The notes under the pieces: model-generated
Seen by the model: only the letters and a program-made list of their open reading frames with translations
Databases searched by the model: none
Told to the model about the DNA's origin: nothing
Part shown: positions 35,375 to 42,821 of the stretch, in pieces
How the letters are laid out: every line of letters begins with the position of its first letter
How positions within the stretch are numbered: the first letter of the stretch is position 1
Assembly (NCBI GenBank): GCA_947175265.1
Contig: CAMWMD010000012.1
Location: forward strand, 1-64,000
DNA from: an uncultured Porphyromonadaceae bacterium
Lineage (GTDB): Bacteria; Bacteroidota; Bacteroidia; Bacteroidales; Muribaculaceae
Length of the DNA: 64,000 nt
Direction: 5' to 3'
Made by a program: the position numbers and the translations under genes

Positions 35375-36832
35375 CTATTTCAACACTTTTTCCAAGGTGG
35401 TGATAAAAGGAGAATAGTTCAACTCATCTAATTTTGGTGTCAGCCATTGGCCATTGATATGTTTTATCCTTCTGGGTTCCGTATCAGATAAGACAAAGCA
35501 GAGATAGGTCTCTCCATTTGTCTTAAAACCCATAGATTGCAACATAGAGGAGTGGATAAGTAGAGGTTCTTTTTCCTCAAGTGAGTATATCTCTGCAATA
35601 TCCTTGTGGTGGAGCAATAGGAATCTTGGGGATTTCTGACAATCCTCCTTGAATATAGATCCTTTTCGCCCATCAGTTCTGACATAATAGATTTTATTAT
35701 GCAGAATTAGGCGTTTGTGTAAATCATTTTTATAATATCCTACTAATACCGATGTTTTAAGAAAATTCGGCGCATGACTGTCAATCGGTGTGTTTTTATG
35801 CCATGCAGCACTATCGGAGTTTTTAGCATTATTGAACGACTCTTTTATTGACTTTGCGATTTCATATCCTAATCTCGGCGGCACTGCATTTCCTATCATT
35901 CTATAACCGTTCCTGATATCTTCATATTCAAAAATAAAATTATCAGGAAAAGTTTGAATCCGTGCACACTCCCTTACGCTCATTCTTCTATAGTCGGATA
36001 ATTTATCTTTCTGAAAATTCCAATTTTCACGTCCAAAGTATATCATCTTTGGCGATGAAGGATGAAGAGGTGCAAATTCTGCAGTGGCATTAATTGTAAA
36101 AGAAGGTTGATTCCATCCTCTACGTCTGTTCCCTCTATAATAGAACGGACCAAAATCAGACGAAATTACATCGTGATTATAGAATATAGTCTCACTTCTT
36201 TCATTATCAATCTTATTACTTTTTAACGAAATTTTTTTCGGGTAAAAGTTCGGAGTTTGTACAATATCCCCTATCGCTTTCTCAAGTGAAATCGCTTCAG
36301 TACAAGTCGATTTAGGAAATTCATACTTGACTTTGAGGTCTTTCCTAAAACCGATAAAAAAGATGCGCTCGCGATTTTGAGGAATACGGAATTTGACAGC
36401 ATCAAGCAATGACCATTGTACATTGTATCCCGCATTTTCAAGATTTTTGACAAAGTTATCAAAGATAATTTTAAACTTCTCGTCAAGCATCCCTTTTACA
36501 TTCTCAATTACAAAGAATTTTGGTTGGTGAAACTTTATTAACTCAATATATTTCAAAAACAGCATTCCTCGCTTGTCTTCAATCCCTCTCTGTTTCCCTC
36601 CGACGCTCCATGATTGGCAGGGAGGTCCCCCTATGAAACCATCGCAAGACGGAATACTTAAAGGATCCACTTCACAGATATCCCCTGTGATTAGTTCGGT
36701 AGCGGGATGATTACGTTGATACGTGGCACGACAATATGGTTCGATCTCATTGGCCCAAACCACTCGGAAGCCCGCCTGTTTAAATCCCAGATCAAGGCCA
36801 CCACATCCGGCAAAAAATGATACAACGTCCAT
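35375..36832 (-). CDS. Cytosine-C5 DNA methyltransferase with C-terminal extension (first of a pair)
   Basis: A 485-residue protein. Residues 1-335 form a complete m5C methyltransferase: motif I VSFFAGCGGLDLGF, motif IV IGGPPCQSWS with catalytic C72, motif VI VIENVKG (E110), motif VIII PQNRERIFFIG, motif IX RECARIQTFP and motif X YRMIGNAVPPRLG. The target-recognition region is short. Residues ~345-485 are an additional domain I do not recognise (GYYKNDLHKRLILHNKIYYV and later LIHSSMLQSMGFKTNGETYL). It is the first gene of the island, with a -7 box at 36959-36966. It is AT-rich compared with its flanks. Confidence 0.92.
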   Translation of the reverse strand: MDVVSFFAGCGGLDLGFKQAGFRVVWANEIEPYCRATYQRNHPATELITGDICEVDPLSIPSCDGFIGGPPCQSWSVGGKQRGIEDKRGMLFLKYIELIKFHQPKFFVIENVKGMLDEKFKIIFDNFVKNLENAGYNVQWSLLDAVKFRIPQNRERIFFIGFRKDLKVKYEFPKSTCTEAISLEKAIGDIVQTPNFYPKKISLKSNKIDNERSETIFYNHDVISSDFGPFYYRGNRRRGWNQPSFTINATAEFAPLHPSSPKMIYFGRENWNFQKDKLSDYRRMSVRECARIQTFPDNFIFEYEDIRNGYRMIGNAVPPRLGYEIAKSIKESFNNAKNSDSAAWHKNTPIDSHAPNFLKTSVLVGYYKNDLHKRLILHNKIYYVRTDGRKGSIFKEDCQKSPRFLLLHHKDIAEIYSLEEKEPLLIHSSMLQSMGFKTNGETYLCFVLSDTEPRRIKHINGQWLTPKLDELNYSPFITTLEKVLK

Positions 36833-36958
36833 CTGTAGTATAAGTCGATGCCGTTTTTAACGGTGAGTTTCACCCAAGGCTTAAGCTATCATTCCAATAT
36901 TGAGAATATCAATCTTAAATTGAGTTATCAATAAGGTTTGAATTTCAATATCCGAGTG

Positions 36959-36966
36959 CAAATATA
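36959..36966 (-). promoter_or_regulatory. -7 box of the restriction-modification operon
   Basis: TATATTTG followed by CA on the minus strand. It predicts a leader of about 120 bases before the first methyltransferase gene. Confidence 0.55.
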
Positions 36967-37221
36967 GACAAAAATCCTGAAATGTAAACACCCTAAGAGT
37001 AAAAAGCAAAAGTATTACAATATTCACTCCTCCGTTCTCTCAAACTGCAACCATATATTCTGCGCTGCTTTGATAGAAAAATGCTTTCGGAAATTCTTAT
37101 ACGATATCCGAAATTTTTACTTTTCATACGAAAGATTGGTAATTTACCCTTCCGAAGTAATATGATTGGGGAATATTATGCTTTTAAGGAGAATGGATTA
37201 AAATATTTTCACGATTTTTTG

Positions 37222-37229
37222 TAATTTTG
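37222..37229 (+). promoter_or_regulatory. -7 box of trpS
   Basis: TAATTTTG followed by CA, 25 bases before the trpS ATG. Confidence 0.65.
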
Positions 37230-37254
37230 CATTCAGAATAATCAAAAAAGAAAA

Positions 37255-38340
37255 ATGGAAAAAATTATACTTACAGGTGACCGCCCTACCGGCAAACTTC
37301 ATCTCGGACACTATGTAGGCTCCCTGCGCCGCAGAGTGGAACTCCAGGATTCGGGTGAATTTGACAAAATATTCATCATGATCGCCGATGCCCAGGCTCT
37401 CACCGATAACGCTGATAATCCCGAAAAAATCAGACAAAATATAATTGAGGTGGCCCTCGATTACCTTTCCGTAGGAATTGACCCGGCAAAATCCACTATA
37501 TTTATCCAAAGCCAAGTCCCTGAACTGTGCGAACTCGCTTTCTATTACATGAATCTTGTCACGGTAAGCCGAGTTCAGAGAAATCCTACTGTCAAGACTG
37601 AAATCAAAATGAGGAATTTCGAACAGTCGATTCCTGTTGGTTTCTTCTGCTACCCCGTCAGCCAGGCTTCAGATATCACCGCATTCAAGGCCACGACCGT
37701 GCCCGTAGGTGAAGATCAGGCTCCCATGATCGAACTTACACGCGAAATCGTAAACAGGTTCAACCATATCTACGGCCCCACTCTCGTGGAACCGGAAATC
37801 CTCCTTCCCGACAATGCGGCATGTCTGCGTCTGCCGGGCACCGATGGCAAGGCTAAGATGAGCAAATCGCTCGGTAACTGCATATATCTGAGCGATACTC
37901 CCAAAGAGTTAAAAAAGAAAGTCAACAGCATGTATACCGACCCGGAGCATCTTACAATAGACTCCCCGGGACACCTCGAAGGTAACTGCCCGTTCATCTA
38001 TCTTGACGCATTCTCCAACGACGACCATATCCGCCGCTATCTCCCCGACTATGATTGTCTGGATGCACTCAAGGAGCATTATACAAGAGGTGGTGTAGGT
38101 GACGGTACTGTCAAGAAACTTCTCATAAATGTGCTTGAAGAGACCCTCGCTCCTGTGCGCGAACGCAGAAAGATGTTCGAGCAGGATATTCCTGAAGTCT
38201 ACAGAATACTTAAGGAAGGTTCTGAGAAAGCGCGCGAGGTGGCTGCCAAAACCCTTGAGGAAGTACGCGCTGCAATGAAAATCAATTATTTCTCGGATGC
38301 TGAACTGATAAAGGGACAGACGTTGAAATTCAAGAAATAA
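37255..38340 (+). CDS. trpS: Tryptophanyl-tRNA synthetase
   Basis: Charges tRNA-Trp. The class I signatures are HLGH at residues 16-19 (after GDRPTGKL) and KMSKS at 201-205. The [12 protein letters not shown] start places it with the bacterial TrpS branch common in Bacteroidetes. The 361 residues exceed the ~330 of the Bacillus/E. coli enzymes slightly. It is monocistronic, with a promoter at 37222-37229 and a terminator at 38362-38408. Confidence 0.96.
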   Translation: MEKIILTGDRPTGKLHLGHYVGSLRRRVELQDSGEFDKIFIMIADAQALTDNADNPEKIRQNIIEVALDYLSVGIDPAKSTIFIQSQVPELCELAFYYMNLVTVSRVQRNPTVKTEIKMRNFEQSIPVGFFCYPVSQASDITAFKATTVPVGEDQAPMIELTREIVNRFNHIYGPTLVEPEILLPDNAACLRLPGTDGKAKMSKSLGNCIYLSDTPKELKKKVNSMYTDPEHLTIDSPGHLEGNCPFIYLDAFSNDDHIRRYLPDYDCLDALKEHYTRGGVGDGTVKKLLINVLEETLAPVRERRKMFEQDIPEVYRILKEGSEKAREVAAKTLEEVRAAMKINYFSDAELIKGQTLKFKK

Positions 38341-38361
38341 TTCCATACGGCTTTATTCACC

Positions 38362-38408
38362 AAAGTCCGGCTTTGATTGTCAAATTCAGGGCCGGGCTTT
38401 AATTTTTC
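38362..38408 (+). terminator. Terminator of trpS
   Basis: AAAGTCCGGC (38362-38371) pairs with GCCGGGCTTT (38391-38400) with one wobble, followed by AATTTTT. Confidence 0.7.
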
Positions 38409-38475
38409 CCGTTAAAACTTACTCCTCTCCCCTCAATTTGATTCCAATCTATAAATTTTAATCTGCTGTAAAATA

Positions 38476-40182
38476 ATGTGGTTCGTTGAAGTGCTGAGAC
38501 ATACCCCCGCATTGGCCGTATTTCTGACAATCGGAATCGGGTTCTGGCTCGGAAAACTGAAATTCAAGGGCATTGCCCTCGGTACGGTTACTGCTGTGTT
38601 GATAATCGGTGTGTTGGTTGGTCAGTTGGATATTGCCGTGGGAGGGCCTCTCAAGACTGTATCATTCCTGCTTTTTCTCTTTTGCATCGGTTACAGCGTA
38701 GGCCCGCAATTTTTCAAGTCTCTTAAAGGCGAAGGTCTTAAGGAAGTTTTATTCGCTGTTGTTGTATGCGTCATCATCCTCGGTGTCTCGATAGGAGTTT
38801 CCTTCCTGTTCGGCCTGAATCCGGGCCAAGCGGCAGGAATGATGGCCGGTGCCTCCACAGCCTCCCCTGTGGTCGGAGCAGCCGAAGATACAGTCAATTC
38901 CCTCTCCGCTTCTCCCGAGGATTTGAAGGATATGGTCAATGCCATCCCTGTATGCTATGCCATGACATACGTGTTCGGCACACTCGGAGCGGTTTGGCTC
39001 CTGGGCTACGTCGGCCCCGCAATGATGGGAGGTCTTGACAAAGTGAAGAAAATGACCCGTGAACTTGAACAGACTCTTACCCCTGACACACCCGGAAGCA
39101 ATCCGGCATCATTCAATGCCTGCCGCCCCATTGCTTTCAGGGCTTTCGCTGCTATCGGTGATTGGATGAATGAATCGCGCTCTGCTGAAGAACTTGAGAA
39201 TAAATTCCATGAACAGGGTCGTAGAGTGACGGTGGAACGGATAAGGAAAGCCTCTGATGGTTCAGTGATAAATGTTACGGACCGCTCCGTAATCATTGAA
39301 AAAGGTGATATCGTTGCTCTGGCGGCCAGACGAGAGATGATTGTAGGCGATCACGACTGGCTTGGCAAAGAGGTGCCCGGGGTTGATATCCTTTCTTTCT
39401 CCGTGGAGGATGTGGATGTCACTGTCTCCAAAAGATTCAAGGAAATATCGGTCCATGAACTGATGGAATTACCCTTTATGGAGGGTGTGGATATAAAGAA
39501 AATCGTGCGCGACGATGTGGCAATCAACCCGCTTGATGGTGCCATTGTGAAACCGGGGGACATATTGGAACTTGTCGGCATGAAGAAATATCTTGACCGT
39601 GCATCTAAAGAAATCGGTTATGCCGACCCCCGCACTTTGGCTACGGATTTCGTATTTATTGGACTCGGAATACTTCTCGGAGGCCTTTTGGGTGCCCTCG
39701 CCATAAAGATCGGTGCAGTTTCCATAAGCCTCGGAGCAAGCGGTGGCGCGCTTGTATCAGGTCTCATTCTCGGGTGGTTACGTGCCAAACGCCCGGTATT
39801 CGGCTCAATCCCTAAAGCATCTCTTTGGGTGTTCAATAATTTGGGACTAAACATGTACATAGCGGTAATTGGCATAGCCTCCGGACCATCCTTCATCAAT
39901 GCCTTTGCTGAAGTGGGCCCTAAAATTTTCATAGCCGGCCTGATTGTCACCCTTCTCCCGCTTTTCCTGGCTATAATAATAGGACATAAACTTTTTAAGT
40001 TTCATCCCGCCGTCACGCTCGGATGCTGTGCCGGTGCCAGAAAGACCACAGCAGGTTTAGGTGCAGTGCAGGAGAGACTTGGTAGCACAGTCCCTGCTCT
40101 TGGCTATACCATCACTTATGCCGTTTCCAATACTTTACTGATAATTTTCGGGATATTGCTCGTTATTGTGACAAGTATGTGA
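38476..40182 (+). CDS. AspT/YidE-type aspartate:alanine exchanger family transporter
   Basis: A 568-residue inner-membrane protein with the layout of the AAEx family: a first membrane bundle (residues ~1-185), a cytoplasmic region with two TrkA-C (RCK-C) domains (~215-380; KGDIVALAARREMIVG and PGDILELVGMKKYL) and a second bundle (~390-568). The GASTASPVVGAA and GCCAGARKTTAGLG segments are the repeated helix-break motifs of each half. AspT itself exchanges aspartate for alanine; most homologues have no proven substrate. No decarboxylase gene is nearby to support that specific role. The following nitroreductase gene starts 26 bases downstream. Confidence 0.85.
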   Translation: MWFVEVLRHTPALAVFLTIGIGFWLGKLKFKGIALGTVTAVLIIGVLVGQLDIAVGGPLKTVSFLLFLFCIGYSVGPQFFKSLKGEGLKEVLFAVVVCVIILGVSIGVSFLFGLNPGQAAGMMAGASTASPVVGAAEDTVNSLSASPEDLKDMVNAIPVCYAMTYVFGTLGAVWLLGYVGPAMMGGLDKVKKMTRELEQTLTPDTPGSNPASFNACRPIAFRAFAAIGDWMNESRSAEELENKFHEQGRRVTVERIRKASDGSVINVTDRSVIIEKGDIVALAARREMIVGDHDWLGKEVPGVDILSFSVEDVDVTVSKRFKEISVHELMELPFMEGVDIKKIVRDDVAINPLDGAIVKPGDILELVGMKKYLDRASKEIGYADPRTLATDFVFIGLGILLGGLLGALAIKIGAVSISLGASGGALVSGLILGWLRAKRPVFGSIPKASLWVFNNLGLNMYIAVIGIASGPSFINAFAEVGPKIFIAGLIVTLLPLFLAIIIGHKLFKFHPAVTLGCCAGARKTTAGLGAVQERLGSTVPALGYTITYAVSNTLLIIFGILLVIVTSM

Positions 40183-40208
40183 TTTCTTAACAAACCCTTA
40201 ATTTAGTT

Positions 40209-40805
40209 ATGGAGAATATAAATTTCGAAAGCCTCAGGAAACTGATGATTTCCAACCGAACAGTTAGGCGATTCAAAGGTGATGCTCCCGTGTCTAAGGA
40301 AATCCTTGAAAAACTCGTGGAACTTACACGTTATTGTCCTTCTGGAAGAAATGCCCAACCCTTGAAATATTATATGGTAAATTCCGAAGAGCAGAGAAAC
40401 GAGGTTTTTCCCCTCCTGAAATGGGCCGGCTATTTTACTGATTGGGATGGCCCGGAGGAAAATGAACGACCGGGAGCTTATCTCATCCAATGTCTTGACA
40501 CCTACTACGGCGAAAACTGCCTTTGTGATGACGGCCTTCAACTGGAAGCCATAACTCTCGGTATGCATACTCTCGGTCTCGCAGGGTGTATAATCAAGGC
40601 ATTCAACCATGTTAAGTTGGCAGAAGTGCTGGGAATTGATCCACGTTTCTCCCCTCGCTACGTGCTCGCAATCGGATATCCGGCTGAAGAAGTGGTAATC
40701 GAAGACATGGATTGTGACGATGATGCCGACTTCAAATACTTCCGCACACCCGACGGTCGTCACCACGTACCCAAGCGCCCAATCAATACCCTTCTGCTTG
40801 ACTGA
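40209..40805 (+). CDS. Nitroreductase-family protein (cytoplasmic)
   Basis: A 198-residue FMN-dependent oxidoreductase without a signal peptide. The N-terminal ISNRTVRRFKGDAPVS and CPSGRNAQPLKYYMV are the usual FMN-phosphate contacts, and LGIDPRFSPRYVLAIGYPAEE is the C-terminal FMN/dimer region. The substrate is unknown. It is distinct from the exported nitroreductase at 31657. It shares a direction and a short gap with the transporter gene and ends before a terminator at 40828-40872. Confidence 0.87.
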   Translation: MENINFESLRKLMISNRTVRRFKGDAPVSKEILEKLVELTRYCPSGRNAQPLKYYMVNSEEQRNEVFPLLKWAGYFTDWDGPEENERPGAYLIQCLDTYYGENCLCDDGLQLEAITLGMHTLGLAGCIIKAFNHVKLAEVLGIDPRFSPRYVLAIGYPAEEVVIEDMDCDDDADFKYFRTPDGRHHVPKRPINTLLLD

Positions 40806-40827
40806 CAATTTTCCTCTCCTTCTTACG

Positions 40828-40872
40828 AAGAGAAACGTGATTCTCCCTTTATGGTAGAACCACGCTTCTCTT
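40828..40872. terminator. Terminator between the nitroreductase gene and mutL
   Basis: AAGAGAAACGTG (40828-40839) pairs with CACGCTTCTCTT (40861-40872). The single non-Watson-Crick position is G-U on the minus-strand RNA and A-C on the plus-strand RNA, so it suits the mutL side better. Confidence 0.6.
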
Positions 40873-40877
40873 TGTAA

Positions 40878-42821
40878 TCACCTGAACATCAACTCAAGTT
40901 TTTTCTCCTCAAGCAGGCAATAGACACGATTACCATTCGGTGTATACGCCGGTTCCGGAAGGGAGAACAATTCTCCAACAATATGCTCCATCTCGTCATC
41001 ACTCAATTTCTTACCCCTTTTTATGGCAGACGAACGGGCCATGACAAGGGCTACCTTTTCCGTGAGAGTGTTGATTCCCTTCCCTTCGTTTCCGTAATTG
41101 ACGCTGTCATCCACAACTGATTCCAATATACTCAGTATTAAATCTTTCGGATCTGTATTCTTCAGTATGGATGGTACTGCCGAAATTTTCCAACGGTCTT
41201 CCTCATCATACTCGAGGGAAAAACCCATCTTCGTCAGTTCGGGCATCACTTCTCCAAGAGCCTCCCTATGCTCCGGATCAAGGGTTAGGGTTTCAGCAAA
41301 CATGACACCCTGTGACACGAATCCTCCCTGCTCCATCTTCCTGATATACTCATCAAAAAGGATTCTCACATGCGCCCGATGCTGGTCGATGACTATCAAC
41401 CCCTCACGCGATGACGTGATTATATATTTCAGGGCATGCTGCATACAGAAGGCACTCACAACCGGCTCCTGTTCCAGTTCCGGAAGTTCAGGTTCATTAC
41501 CTTCGGGTATTTCCACGAAATCTGCAATCCCGGAATCAACTTCCCTATGATCCGGTTCTGATTCCTTGCGTCCCCGCAAAAAATCCGCATAGAGAGTATC
41601 CCAATTTGAAGAGGTGCGCGCACTTCCCGAAAATCCACTCCCTTTCCCTCCGGTTGTCCCTTTAAAGGAACCTCTTCCAAGAAATTCACCTCCGTCAAAC
41701 GCACTCCCGGGAGCAATCTCCGCGAATGGATTGTAGTTGTCGGGAATATCCAGAGTAGGCTGTTCCGGCAACTCCCCTGTCGGCAATGGATCTACAGGCA
41801 GCACATCACTCGAAAAATCAATCGACGGAACAGCACCGAACTTCCCGAGCGCAGCCTTTACCGATGCCTGAAGTATCGGCCATATCTCCTGCTCATATTC
41901 AAACTTTATCTCATTCTTCGTTGGATGGATATTGACATCTATGGAGGCAGGATCAACCTCGAACTTCATGAAATAACAAGGTTGGGTATCAGCCGCTATA
42001 AGTGAGTCGTAACAATTGAGGATTGCCTTATGAAAATAAGGATGACGCATATTGCGCCCGTTCACAATAAGATATTGCAAGGGGTTCCTCCTCCTCGCGT
42101 ACTCCGGACGTGATATGAATCCCGATATCTTTATCAAGGAGGTGTCTACGTCTATCGGCAAGAGATGCAAGTCAAGATTATTCTTCCATATATCACCGAT
42201 GCGCTGCTTGAACGTACCGGGTCGGAGATCCACTACCCTCGACCCCGTGTCTATGCTCATCCGTATATGATTGTTGACAAGTGCCAACCGCTCAAACTCC
42301 CTCATCACGTTGGAGGTCTCCACATTATCCGATTTCAGGAATTTACGCCGTGCCGGTGTGTTGAAGAAAAGATTCTTCACCATAATATTCGTCCCCTTAT
42401 CGCATACTACAGGCTCCTGTATCTCCACGAGCGATCCGTTGATCACAAGTCTTGTTCCCACCTGCGAATCCTCCGTACGGGTCTTCATTTCCACTTGGGA
42501 TATAGCACATATAGAGGGTAATGCCTCCCCACGGAAACCCATAGTGGAAAGGGCAAACAAGTCAGCGGCTGCTGTAATCTTGGAAGTGGCATGACGTTCG
42601 AATGCCATGCGGGCATCCGTATCGCTCATCCCCTTACCGTTGTCTACAACCTGAATCAATGTGCGTCCTGCATCCTTGAGATAAATCCTGATTTCAGACG
42701 CTCCGGCATCCACCGCATTCTCCACCAGTTCCTTGATGACAGATGCCGGGCGCTGTATCACTTCGCCGGCTGCTATCTGGTTGGCCACTGAATCTGGAAG
42801 CAATCTGATCACATCGCTCAT
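40878..42821 (-). CDS. mutL: DNA mismatch repair protein MutL
   Basis: Couples mismatch recognition by MutS to strand removal. The GHKL ATPase domain is complete: ELVENAVDAGASEI, VDNGKGM, GFRGEALPSI. A low-complexity Gly/Ser/Pro linker spans ~residues 350-430 and the C-terminal dimerisation domain follows. The segment that in endonuclease-type MutL reads DQHA..E here reads DQHRAHVR (residues 479-486), and near the C-terminus TPNGNR stands where CPHGRP would be expected, so the metal-dependent nicking site looks absent. The total is 647 residues. Its ATG overlaps the end of the OstA-like gene by four bases; it ends the envelope-biogenesis operon. Confidence 0.95.
   Translation of the reverse strand: MSDVIRLLPDSVANQIAAGEVIQRPASVIKELVENAVDAGASEIRIYLKDAGRTLIQVVDNGKGMSDTDARMAFERHATSKITAAADLFALSTMGFRGEALPSICAISQVEMKTRTEDSQVGTRLVINGSLVEIQEPVVCDKGTNIMVKNLFFNTPARRKFLKSDNVETSNVMREFERLALVNNHIRMSIDTGSRVVDLRPGTFKQRIGDIWKNNLDLHLLPIDVDTSLIKISGFISRPEYARRRNPLQYLIVNGRNMRHPYFHKAILNCYDSLIAADTQPCYFMKFEVDPASIDVNIHPTKNEIKFEYEQEIWPILQASVKAALGKFGAVPSIDFSSDVLPVDPLPTGELPEQPTLDIPDNYNPFAEIAPGSAFDGGEFLGRGSFKGTTGGKGSGFSGSARTSSNWDTLYADFLRGRKESEPDHREVDSGIADFVEIPEGNEPELPELEQEPVVSAFCMQHALKYIITSSREGLIVIDQHRAHVRILFDEYIRKMEQGGFVSQGVMFAETLTLDPEHREALGEVMPELTKMGFSLEYDEEDRWKISAVPSILKNTDPKDLILSILESVVDDSVNYGNEGKGINTLTEKVALVMARSSAIKRGKKLSDDEMEHIVGELFSLPEPAYTPNGNRVYCLLEEKKLELMFR

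Larger units (their letters stand above)
36833..37254 (+). other. Intergenic region between the restriction island and trpS
   Basis: AT-rich, 422 bases, no credible gene. It holds divergent -7 boxes for the restriction island (36959-36966, minus) and trpS (37222-37229, plus), and a GGTGA-GTT-TCACC palindrome at 36863-36875, close to the first methyltransferase start, that could be an operator. A TTTCGG/CCGAAA pair near 37088-37110 is weak. Confidence 0.5.

Noticed and set aside
36833-37254. Small control-protein gene upstream of the restriction genes
   Set aside because: No helix-turn-helix ORF of 60-100 codons with a start and suitable spacing could be found in the gap.
40203-40808. Long minus-strand ORF (about 200 codons) opposite the cytoplasmic nitroreductase gene
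   Set aside because: It is a frame shadow of a well-conserved gene; its translation shows no recognisable domain.
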